The notes under the pieces were generated by a model. It saw only the letters and a list, made by a program, of their open reading frames with translations. It was not told where the DNA came from and did no database searches. A program made the position numbers and the translations under genes. Shown here piece after piece: positions 6,411-13,354 of a DNA stretch of 15,324 nucleotides (positions within the stretch are counted from its first letter, which is position 1; every line of letters begins with the position of its first letter). The stretch comes from an uncultured Mycoplasmatota bacterium (GTDB lineage Bacteria > Bacillota_I > Bacilli_A > RF39 > UBA660), in assembly GCA_900553395.1 (NCBI GenBank), contig USDJ01000016.1:1-15324 (forward strand). The letters are read 5' to 3'.

Positions 6411-6424
6411 ATACATATAATATA

Positions 6425-6450
6425 AAAACGACTTTATAGCAAGTCGTTTT
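6425..6450. terminator. Bidirectional terminator after the tRNA pair
   Basis: A perfect 10-bp stem, AAAACGACTT (6425-6434) with AAGTCGTTTT (6441-6450), has the loop TATAGC. T-rich sequence flanks it on both strands. It is placed to end the minus-strand tRNA transcript. A further palindrome, ACTCGAAA/TTTCGAGT at 6458-6474, lies between it and the tRNA-Leu 3' end. Confidence 0.75.
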
Positions 6451-6485
6451 ATTTTTTACTCGAAAATTTCGAGTATCAATCAATC

Positions 6486-6570
6486 TGGTGCGAGTGAAGG
6501 GACTTGAACCCCCATGCCTTGCGGCGCTAGATCCTAAGTCTAGTGCGTCTGCCAATTTCGCCACACTCGC
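6486..6570 (-). tRNA. tRNA-Leu (anticodon TAG)
   Basis: The minus strand gives a full class II tRNA: acceptor stem GCGAGTG/CACTCGC, an anticodon arm CTAGA-CTTAGGA-TCTAG with anticodon TAG reading CUA, a long variable arm, a T-loop TTCAAGT, discriminator A and an encoded CCA. The T stem has two G-U pairs. It follows the tRNA-Ile2 gene after nine bases in one transcript. Confidence 0.95.
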
Positions 6571-6579
6571 AAAATAAAA

Positions 6580-6656
6580 TGGTGGATCTTGTAGGACTCG
6601 AACCTACGACCGCCCGGTTATGAGCCGGATGCTCTAACCAACTGAGCTAAAGATCC
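6580..6656 (-). tRNA. tRNA-Ile2 (anticodon CAT, probably lysidine-modified)
   Basis: The minus strand gives a complete tRNA: acceptor GGATCTT/AAGATCC, an anticodon arm TCCGG-CTCATAA-CCGGG, a T arm GTAGG-TTCGAGT-CCTAC, discriminator A and an encoded CCA. CAT alone would mean Met, but the loop CTCATAA and the GGANCTTTAGCTCAGTTGG start match the minor isoleucine tRNA of Bacillus and Mycoplasma, whose C34 is changed to lysidine by TilS to read AUA. Elongator tRNA-Met normally has a TTCATAC-type loop. The Ile2 reading is from remembered sequences; Met cannot be fully excluded. Confidence 0.85.
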
Positions 6657-6669
6657 ATCAGACTTATTA

Positions 6670-6698
6670 AATATATCATATTATTTTATAAGTTGCAA
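6670..6698 (-). promoter_or_regulatory. Promoter of the tRNA-Ile2/tRNA-Leu unit
   Basis: On the minus strand TTGCAA (6698-6693) and TATATT (6675-6670) are 17 bp apart, with a TGa extension before the -10. Transcription would start a few bases before the tRNA-Ile2 5' end at 6656. Confidence 0.75.
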
Positions 6699-6725
6699 CC
6701 CCTTTTTTTAAAAAAACATAAATAT

Positions 6726-6754
6726 TTGACATTTGATAATAATTATGCTATTAT
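6726..6754 (+). promoter_or_regulatory. Promoter of the lipoprotein gene
   Basis: A consensus TTGACA (6726-6731) is 17 bp from TATTAT (6749-6754), which has a TGc extension. It is one of the strongest promoters in the window by sequence and is divergent from the tRNA promoter. Confidence 0.85.
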
Positions 6755-6779
6755 ATTCAGCAATTAAGGGGGACTATAT

Positions 6780-8252
6780 ATGAGAAAATTTAAGTTAGAT
6801 AAAAATACAAGTACAAGACTAGCAGCACTACTTTTAGCTGGTGCATTTACTATTAGTCTTGGTGGATGTAAAAGTAAAAAAGTTCAAAGCGATGAAAGTA
6901 CAACATCTATAGTAGTGTTAAACGATGATTCTGTTGATTTAGTAAAGAATAAATTAATAAGTCTATTTTCTGATTTAAATCCAGATACAGTAAATGATTT
7001 TACATTAATTATGTTGATTGATTCTATAGCAAAAGAAGATGAAAATGGTAAGATTCACTCTGATGTTATATCACAACATAAAAATAAAATAGATTCAGAT
7101 AATATGATGAGTAACTTTAATGCTTTATTAGATGAGCTAGAAATGAATATGATAAGAGATGGTAAAGTAACACGTATCAGTGAAGTTTTACCTTATGAAT
7201 ATAGTTTCGATGCTGAAGCCTTAAGTGCTATAGAATCATTAACTCAAGAAGTAATTGATTTATCAAATGATAACGATGCAGCAAAATTAGAAGAGAAATT
7301 TTCTAAAATATATGATTTAGTAGTTTTAGAAAAAGAAGTTGATTTAGGTGGAATTACTTTTTCTATTAGAGATTTAGGATATGGTAATAGAGCAGTAGCA
7401 CTTGCATATGCAAGAACAATCGCATACTATTCTAGAAATTATATAGCTTCAGAAAAGTTAGAGGATATGGATAATAGAACTAATGATCAAAACAATAAAG
7501 CATATATTAAAACAATCCTAGAAATATTAGCAAATGAAATGAATGAAAAATCTGAAGTTAATGTACAAGAATTATTTAGTAAGAAATATTCAAGTGTAGA
7601 CAAAAATTTAGAAAATAAATTAAGTTTAAGTTCTGAATCAGTAGTTGAATTAGTAAACTATGCCAACTTAAAATATTTGAATTCTGATAAGGTTTCAAAA
7701 TCAGATAAAAAAGATGTTTTAGGTGAATATGATGACTCTAAAGTTAGTTATGCTATTTTAGCTATAGATGCTATACATACTTATAATTTAGGATTATCAT
7801 CTAGTGATGAGAGTCAATTCGTTTATTCTAATTTACTTGTTAGTGAATATAAAAATACTACTGCAGGTAAAATAGATGCTGTAGCACTAGATTATGTACA
7901 ATATAATGCTACTATGTTATTAAAAACTATTTCAGAAACATCAGATTTTAACGAGATATTTAATAACCCATATTTCCAAAATATTTATAAATATTTTACT
8001 AAACAAAATTTTTCTCATACATATGGAAATGGTGAACAAGTAGATATTAATTGGCAAGATATAAGTGATGGTACAAATTTTGTATGTAATGAAATCATTA
8101 GATTTACATTAAGTAAATTACCTAGCATAGATTATGCTGATAATTTTATTGAAATAGCAACAGAAAATTTATCACAATCAATTCAATATATTCAAAATAC
8201 TATAATGGGTGAATGTGAAAAGGTTGATGTTAAAGAATTTATAAAACAATAG
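6780..8252 (+). CDS. Lipoprotein of unknown function
   Basis: I do not recognise a domain. The 490-residue protein begins with a lipoprotein signal peptide: basic MRKFKLDKNTSTR, a hydrophobic stretch, and a lipobox SLGGC with the lipidated Cys at residue 30. The mature part, about 460 residues, is acidic, rich in Asn, Asp, Ser and Lys, and looks mostly helical; it lacks further membrane segments and cysteine motifs, and no repeats stand out. It would be tethered to the outer face of the membrane. A consensus promoter with an AAGGGGG RBS in front and a strong terminator behind make it monocistronic and probably well expressed. No neighbour suggests a substrate; a solute-binding role is not supported by any motif I can see. 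Confidence 0.85.
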   Translation: MRKFKLDKNTSTRLAALLLAGAFTISLGGCKSKKVQSDESTTSIVVLNDDSVDLVKNKLISLFSDLNPDTVNDFTLIMLIDSIAKEDENGKIHSDVISQHKNKIDSDNMMSNFNALLDELEMNMIRDGKVTRISEVLPYEYSFDAEALSAIESLTQEVIDLSNDNDAAKLEEKFSKIYDLVVLEKEVDLGGITFSIRDLGYGNRAVALAYARTIAYYSRNYIASEKLEDMDNRTNDQNNKAYIKTILEILANEMNEKSEVNVQELFSKKYSSVDKNLENKLSLSSESVVELVNYANLKYLNSDKVSKSDKKDVLGEYDDSKVSYAILAIDAIHTYNLGLSSSDESQFVYSNLLVSEYKNTTAGKIDAVALDYVQYNATMLLKTISETSDFNEIFNNPYFQNIYKYFTKQNFSHTYGNGEQVDINWQDISDGTNFVCNEIIRFTLSKLPSIDYADNFIEIATENLSQSIQYIQNTIMGECEKVDVKEFIKQ

Positions 8253-8275
8253 TGCAATTATAGTTGCACTTTTTT
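8251..8275 (+). terminator. Intrinsic terminator of the lipoprotein gene
   Basis: AGTGCAA (8251-8257) pairs with TTGCACT (8264-8270) around a six-base loop and runs into a T tract to 8275. The stem includes the last two bases of the TAG stop codon. Confidence 0.9.
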
Positions 8276-8295
8276 GTTAAAAAAATAATAACTTA

Positions 8296-8304
8296 TGATA
8301 TAAT
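8296..8304 (+). promoter_or_regulatory. Extended -10 promoter of cysS
   Basis: TGATATAAT is a perfect -10 (8299-8304) with a TGa extension. A poor -35 candidate, TTGTTA at 8274-8279, is 19 bp away and overlaps the T tract of the preceding terminator. Confidence 0.6.
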
Positions 8305-8322
8305 TAATTAGGAAGTGGTTTG

Positions 8323-9714
8323 ATGAAATTATATAATACGTTATCTAAGAATATAGAAGAATTTGTACCTTATAATGAAGATTGTGTAACAATGTACACT
8401 TGTGGTCCTACTGTGTATCATTTTGCGCATATAGGAAATCTTAGAACTTATATAATGGAAGACATTTTAGAGAAAACTTTAAATTATCTAGGATATAATG
8501 TAAAAAGATGTATGAATATAACTGATGTTGGACATCTTTCAAGTGATGCTGATACTGGTGAGGATAAGATGTTAAAGGGCGCTAAAAGAGAGCACAAAAG
8601 TGTCCTTGAAGTAGCACGTTTTTATACAGAACAATTTAAAAATGATTGCGATAAGTTAAATATTAAGTGGCCTGAAATAGTAATTCCTGCAACTTCACTT
8701 ATAGATGATTATATAAAATTTATTAGTAAATTAGAAGAAAAAGGATATGCTTATTTTTCTAATGGCAATGTTTATTTTGATACATCTAAATTAAGTAACT
8801 ATTATTGCCTTACAAATCATACTGAAGATTCATTACTTGAAGCTGTTAGAAATGATGTAGATGTAGACGAAAATAAAAAAAGTAAAACTGACTTTGTTTT
8901 ATGGTTCACGAAGTCTAAGTTTGATTCTCAAGAGTTAAAATGGGAATCACCTTGGGGAATAGGATATCCTGGTTGGCATATAGAATGCTCTTGTATATCT
9001 TTAAAATATCTAGGTGAACATCTAGATATACATTGTGGTGGTGTTGATAATATATTTCCTCATCATACAAATGAGATAGCTCAAACAGAAAGTTATATAG
9101 GACACAAATGGTGTAATTATTGGTTTCATCCAGAGCATTTAAATGATTCAACAGGAAAAATGAGTAAATCAAAAGGTGAGTTTTTAACAATATCTTTATT
9201 AAAAGAAAAGGGATATAACCCGCTTAGCTATAGACTGTTTTGTTTGCAATCGCATTATCATAAGCAATTAGTATTTACTTATGATGGGTTAGCTAGTGCA
9301 CAGAATGCATATAATAAGTTATTAAATAAAATTAAAGATATAAAAGAAGATGATAGTGCTGTTGATAAGTCTTTAGCACTAGAATATCAAAATAAATTTA
9401 AGAAAGCTTTAGAAGATGATTTAAATACTGCTAATGCACTTACAGTGCTTTATGACGTTCTTAAATCAGAATTAAATAATGCTACAAAATTATATTTGAT
9501 TAAAGATTTTGATAATGTATTAAGTTTAAATCTTTTAAGTACTAATGATATTAATGAAGAATTATTAAAATTTATTTCTGAAAAAATAGAAGAAAGAAAT
9601 GAAGCTAAAAAGCAAAAAAACTATGAACTTGCAGATAAAATTAGAGAAGAATTACAAAGTAAAGGTATAATTTTGAAAGACACAAGAGAAGGAACTACAT
9701 TTGAAGTTATGTAG
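8323..9714 (+). CDS. cysS: Cysteinyl-tRNA synthetase
   Basis: This class I aminoacyl-tRNA synthetase charges tRNA-Cys. It has 463 residues, the normal size. The HIGH motif appears as H36-I-G-N39 in MYTCGPTVYHFAHIGNLRTY, with Cys27 the first zinc ligand; the other zinc ligands lie in GWHIECSC and in the FPHHTNE segment. The KMSKS loop is K279-M-S-K-S283. The C-terminal part holds the helical anticodon-binding region, with the typical RNEAKKQKNYELADKIREEL. I chose ATG 8323 rather than the TTG immediately before it; AGGAAGTGG at 8310-8318 is the RBS. It leads a probable operon with the methyltransferase 24 bases downstream. No T-box precedes it, unlike gltX. Confidence 0.97.
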   Translation: MKLYNTLSKNIEEFVPYNEDCVTMYTCGPTVYHFAHIGNLRTYIMEDILEKTLNYLGYNVKRCMNITDVGHLSSDADTGEDKMLKGAKREHKSVLEVARFYTEQFKNDCDKLNIKWPEIVIPATSLIDDYIKFISKLEEKGYAYFSNGNVYFDTSKLSNYYCLTNHTEDSLLEAVRNDVDVDENKKSKTDFVLWFTKSKFDSQELKWESPWGIGYPGWHIECSCISLKYLGEHLDIHCGGVDNIFPHHTNEIAQTESYIGHKWCNYWFHPEHLNDSTGKMSKSKGEFLTISLLKEKGYNPLSYRLFCLQSHYHKQLVFTYDGLASAQNAYNKLLNKIKDIKEDDSAVDKSLALEYQNKFKKALEDDLNTANALTVLYDVLKSELNNATKLYLIKDFDNVLSLNLLSTNDINEELLKFISEKIEERNEAKKQKNYELADKIREELQSKGIILKDTREGTTFEVM

Positions 9715-9738
9715 TTTTCTTAATTTAAAGGAGTACAT

Positions 9739-10956
9739 ATGAAAATAGAAAGAACTTTATCAAAAGTTACCATAACTAAAAAGGGAGAAGAATCTATATT
9801 AAATGGTCATCCTTGGGTTTTTGAAGGAGAAATAAAAGATATATCTAATAAATATATAAACGGAGATCTAGTAGATGTTGTAAATGAAAAAGGAAAATAT
9901 CTTGGAACTGGTTTTATAAATGATAATTCCAAAATAAGAATTAGAATTGTGACTAGAAACATAAATGATACTATAGATTCTAATTTTTGGAAAAGAAGAG
10001 TTTCTTATGCATATAATTATAGATTACAAGTAATGACTAAAGATGATTATAAATGTATGAGAATAATTTTTGGTGAAGCAGACGGGTTTCCTGGTTTAAC
10101 TATAGATAGATTCAATGATATTCTTGTTTGTGAAGTATTATCTCTTGGAATGGAAAAAAATAAAGATACAATTTTTTCTTCATTGCTTGAGGTATTAGCT
10201 GAAAATGGTGAACAAATAAATGCTATTTATGAAAGAAATGAATCTTTAATCAGAAAAAAAGAAGGATTAGATTTATACAAGGGATATTATTTTAAAAACA
10301 AATGTGTACAGACAAATTATACTATTATAGAAGAAAATGGTATAAAATATAAAGTTGATTATGAAAATGGTCAAAAGACCGGATTTTTCTTAGATCAGAA
10401 GCAAAACAGACTTGCAATAAGAAATATAGCAAATGGAAAAAGAGTATTAGATTGTTGTACTCATACTGGTTCATTTTCATTTAATGCAATAATGGGAGGC
10501 GCTATAGAATCAACAGCGCTTGATATTTCAGAAGAAGCATTAAATATTACTCGCGAAAATAGTAAATTAAATAACATGGAAGATAAAATGAAATATGTTA
10601 AAGCAGATTTATTTGACTATTTAGAAAAATTAGAAAAAGGTAAATTTGATTTTATTATACTTGATCCTCCAGCTTTTACTAAATCTAGAAAAACTTTAAA
10701 TAGTGCATTAAAGGGGTATAAAGAAATAAATAAATTAGCTATGAAGGCTTTAAAAAGAGGAGATTTTTTAGCTACTGCTTCTTGTTCTTCTTTTGCAACT
10801 CCAGAACTATTTATTAATATGCTTAAAGACGCAAGCAAAGAAGCAGGTGTTGGATTAAAGTTAGTTGAAGAAAGAAGACAGTCTAGTGATCATCCAATAC
10901 TTTTGGGTGTAAAAGAAACTGAATATCTAAAATTTTATATTTTTCAAATAATATAA
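9739..10956 (+). CDS. RlmI-like 23S rRNA cytosine-5 methyltransferase
   Basis: This SAM-dependent methyltransferase belongs to the RlmI/YwbD group, whose E. coli member makes m5C1962 in 23S rRNA. The 405 residues show an N-terminal PUA-like RNA-binding domain (about 8-75, with GHPWVFEGEI), a middle domain with QKTGFFLDQKQNR, and a Rossmann domain with SAM motif V236-L-D-C-C-T-H-T-G-S, acidic TALDIS, motif IV L308-DPPAF and the TASCSSF segment with Cys349, the probable catalytic cysteine. The RBS AAAGGAG ends shortly before ATG 9739. It is 24 bases after cysS with no promoter or terminator between, so co-transcription is likely. The exact target base in this organism is inferred from the family. 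Confidence 0.9.
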   Translation: MKIERTLSKVTITKKGEESILNGHPWVFEGEIKDISNKYINGDLVDVVNEKGKYLGTGFINDNSKIRIRIVTRNINDTIDSNFWKRRVSYAYNYRLQVMTKDDYKCMRIIFGEADGFPGLTIDRFNDILVCEVLSLGMEKNKDTIFSSLLEVLAENGEQINAIYERNESLIRKKEGLDLYKGYYFKNKCVQTNYTIIEENGIKYKVDYENGQKTGFFLDQKQNRLAIRNIANGKRVLDCCTHTGSFSFNAIMGGAIESTALDISEEALNITRENSKLNNMEDKMKYVKADLFDYLEKLEKGKFDFIILDPPAFTKSRKTLNSALKGYKEINKLAMKALKRGDFLATASCSSFATPELFINMLKDASKEAGVGLKLVEERRQSSDHPILLGVKETEYLKFYIFQII

Positions 10957-10994
10957 TTGTTACTTTATTAATACTTTAATTAGGATGTGGTAGT

Positions 10995-12272
10995 ATGATT
11001 TTGACTAGAAAAGGATTAGGGTTAATTAATAACTTAGTATCCGGAATAGCTATTATTGTTTTAGGTCTTATTATAACTATTGGCGGAATTAGTACTTATG
11101 AGCGAATTATTAAGCTATTAGTTTCAATATTCTTAATATTTGGACTTTCTAAATTATTGAATTTTTTTATAAGTAAAAAGATTGTTAGAAATAAACAGGT
11201 GCTATTTAGAATTATTATTGATTTAGTATTTGCTATATTACTTATAATATTTCCTAAAATTTCTTTTACAATTTTACCATTTTTATTTTCTATGTATATG
11301 CTTTTGAATTCAATGATTAATTTTATAGATTATGTTATTCTTAAAAGCAATAATTTGAGGGGTAGATTTAAAAATTTATTATTCTTTTTAATGTTTTTTC
11401 TTCTATCCTTAACCTTTTTCTTGTATCCACTAAAAAAATTAGGATTATTTATAAAAATTGTTGGAGTTTATTGCGTGTTACTTGGAATTAATAGAGTAGT
11501 ATTATTTGTTCTAGATATAGTAACAGATAAATTTAAAATGCAATTTAAAAAGAAGTTAAAATTAACTCTTCCTATATTTTTAGAGGCTTTTATTCCGATT
11601 AGTGGACTTAAAAATCTTAATAAGCATTTAGATTATTTTTTAAATTTAGATGAGAAAAATGATGAAAATTCTGATTTAAAAATTTTTATGCATTTATCAA
11701 ATCACGGATTTAATCAATTTGGACATATGGATATTATGTTTGAAGATAAAATTTATTCATATGGTAATTATGATAAGTCTAGTCAAAAACTATTTACTAC
11801 TATAGGTGATGGTGTATTATTTGAATTAAATAAAAAAGAAGAGTATATTGATTTTTGTATACGAAATAGTAAAAAGACAATAATTGAATATGGGATTAAA
11901 TTAACAGATTCGCAGAAGAAAAAAATTCGAAATAGATTAAATAAAGCTATTGAAAATGCGATAGAATGGTATCCACTTATAGTAAGTTCAAAAGAAAAGA
12001 AAAAATATAAAGATTATGCTAGTAAGTTATATTGTGCAACGGGTGCTAAATTCTATAAATTTACGACTGGTAAATATAAAACTTATTTTGTATTAGGTGT
12101 TAATTGTACTTATTTTGCAGATAGAATTATTCAAGATACTATACTTAAGCTTTTTGGTACTATAACGCCAGGTACATATTTTGAATATTTAGAGGAAAAT
12201 TATAAGATAAAGGGAAGCTTTGTCGTATCTAGAAAGATATATAGTAAAGATAATAGGTGTATATATGATTAA
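10995..12272 (+). CDS. Polytopic membrane protein with papain-like C-terminal domain, unknown function
   Basis: The 425-residue protein has two parts. Residues 1-175 hold about six membrane helices, in pairs separated by short charged loops, resembling the HdeD/DUF308 family. Residues 225-425 are soluble and contain a His pair (SNH237GF, then GH244MDIMF) followed by YSYGNY, and about 125 residues later LGVN370-C371-TYFADR. The order His then Asn-Cys, with YSYG after the His, is that of circularly permuted papain-like/NlpC-P60-related domains (DUF4105 or YiiX type), so Cys371 and His244 could be catalytic. The fold is inferred from pattern only. RBS AGGATGTGG precedes ATG 10995; the 3' end overlaps the glycosylase gene by eight bases, so the two are probably translationally coupled. 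Confidence 0.7.
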   Translation: MILTRKGLGLINNLVSGIAIIVLGLIITIGGISTYERIIKLLVSIFLIFGLSKLLNFFISKKIVRNKQVLFRIIIDLVFAILLIIFPKISFTILPFLFSMYMLLNSMINFIDYVILKSNNLRGRFKNLLFFLMFFLLSLTFFLYPLKKLGLFIKIVGVYCVLLGINRVVLFVLDIVTDKFKMQFKKKLKLTLPIFLEAFIPISGLKNLNKHLDYFLNLDEKNDENSDLKIFMHLSNHGFNQFGHMDIMFEDKIYSYGNYDKSSQKLFTTIGDGVLFELNKKEEYIDFCIRNSKKTIIEYGIKLTDSQKKKIRNRLNKAIENAIEWYPLIVSSKEKKKYKDYASKLYCATGAKFYKFTTGKYKTYFVLGVNCTYFADRIIQDTILKLFGTITPGTYFEYLEENYKIKGSFVVSRKIYSKDNRCIYD

Positions 12273-13086
12273 AATAAAAAAATGCTTTGATTTAGATTCT
12301 ACTATTACTTGTGGACAAATATTTAGATATAGTAAATTTGAAGATGGTTATATCGTCATTATAAAAGATAGGGTACTATATTTAAAAGAAAATGGAGAAT
12401 TTATATTAGTAGAATCAAACAATGAAGAAAATTTAGAATCTATTATAAATCAATATTTTGATTTAAATAGAGATTATGATTCTATTTTAAAAAATATTAA
12501 ATTTTCTGATCAAGGAATGGTCAAGGTTGTAGAAGATAATAGGGGCCTTAAAATGATAAATCAAGATCCTTTAGAAACTATAATCGCTTATATAATTTCT
12601 CAAAACAATAGAGTTCCTTCTATTGCAAAGTCATTAGATATTATTTCAGAAAAGTATGGTATGTGTGTTTCTTTTAAAGATAAAGATTATTATTTGTTTC
12701 CATCACTTGAAAAATTATATAATTTAACTATAGAAGACTTTAGAAATTGTAAGGTTGGCTTTAGAGATAAATACCTATATGGAATTGTTCATAGTATAAA
12801 AGATGGAAGTTTAGATTTGAATGGTATAAGTTCTATGGACAGTGATACAGCTATGAAATATTTAATGAGTTTTAAAGGAATTGGAATGAAGGTTGCTTCT
12901 TGTATATTACTTTTTGCTTATGAGAGATTAGACGTATATCCTATAGATACTTGGGTTAAGAAATTTATGAAAGATAACTATAATATAGAGGGAGAAAAAA
13001 ATATTAGATCATTTGTTTCTGACACATATGGAGAATATAGTGGACTTATAATACAATATATGTTTAATTCAAAAAGGAATAAATAG
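12265..13086 (+). CDS. 8-oxoguanine DNA glycosylase/AP lyase, OGG1 type
   Basis: The enzyme removes 8-oxoguanine from DNA and can nick at the abasic site. The 273 residues follow the OGG1 layout: an N-terminal domain with CGQIFRY (residues 16-22, cf. GQCFRW of OGG1), ISQNNRVPSI in the helical part, and the helix-hairpin-helix/GPD region SFKGIGMKVASCILLF followed by VYPIDTWVKKFM. K209 and D228 correspond to the catalytic Lys249 and Asp268 of human OGG1, with the same 19-residue spacing. I chose ATG 12265, with AGGTG at 12255-12259, giving an eight-base overlap with the preceding gene; a TTG at 12220 would extend the frame without an RBS. It is the last gene of the cysS operon. Confidence 0.92.
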   Translation: MIKIKKCFDLDSTITCGQIFRYSKFEDGYIVIIKDRVLYLKENGEFILVESNNEENLESIINQYFDLNRDYDSILKNIKFSDQGMVKVVEDNRGLKMINQDPLETIIAYIISQNNRVPSIAKSLDIISEKYGMCVSFKDKDYYLFPSLEKLYNLTIEDFRNCKVGFRDKYLYGIVHSIKDGSLDLNGISSMDSDTAMKYLMSFKGIGMKVASCILLFAYERLDVYPIDTWVKKFMKDNYNIEGEKNIRSFVSDTYGEYSGLIIQYMFNSKRNK

Positions 13087-13095
13087 TTAATACTA

Positions 13096-13124
13096 TTTAC
13101 AAATAGTTAATAGTTTGATATAAT
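13096..13124 (+). promoter_or_regulatory. Promoter of the gltX T-box transcript
   Basis: TTTACA (13096-13101) and TATAAT (13119-13124) are 17 bp apart, and the -10 has a TGa extension. Transcription would start near 13131. Two exact copies of AAATAGTTAATA (13081-13092 and 13101-13112), 20 bp apart, flank and overlap the -35 box. Confidence 0.85.
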
Positions 13125-13130
13125 CTATTT

Positions 13131-13338
13131 GTTTTAAAGCAATGAAGAAGAATAGTATGATAATTTTACTTTTAAGAGAGTTAACGTTTGGTGAAAGTTA
13201 ATATGTAATTTATTTGAAGAAACTTTGGAGCTTACTTTGTTACGCTAACTACGTTATAGTTTAGAGGCACAAACGTGCAAATTAAGGTGGTACCACGAAT
13301 AGATTCGTCCTTATGCTTAAGGATTAATCTATTTTTTT
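13131..13338 (+). promoter_or_regulatory. T-box riboswitch, glutamate-specific
   Basis: The leader binds uncharged tRNA and controls premature termination before gltX. The conserved T-box AAGGTGGTACCACG lies at 13284-13297; its TGGT can pair with the ACCA end of a tRNA with discriminator A, as in the tRNA-Glu of this window. Stem I shows the AGTA of the loop E motif (13154-13157), AGAGAG and the TTAAC/GTTAA distal stem. The tandem GAA GAA at 13216-13221 before ACTTTGGAGC gives a GAA (Glu) specifier; by comparison with glyQS the second GAA is the better choice. A GCAC/GTGC stem (about 13268-13278) precedes the T-box. The downstream gene supports the glutamate reading. Confidence 0.93.
13298..13338 (+). 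terminator. T-box-controlled terminator
   Basis: AATAGATT and TCCTTA (13298-13305, 13308-13313) pair with TAAGGA and AATCTATT (13318-13323, 13326-13333), loop TGCT, then a T tract to 13338. The competing antiterminator pairs AAGG of the T-box with CCTT at 13309-13312. Confidence 0.92.
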
Positions 13339-13354
13339 ATGAAAGGATGATTTT

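Noticed and set aside
6458..6474. Palindrome ACTCGAAA/TTTCGAGT as a terminator
   Set aside because: Its loop is one base and no T run follows on the minus strand; the 6425-6450 hairpin is the better terminator.
12220..12264. TTG start at 12220 for the glycosylase
   Set aside because: No RBS, and a long overlap with the previous gene; ATG 12265 has AGGTG at the right distance.
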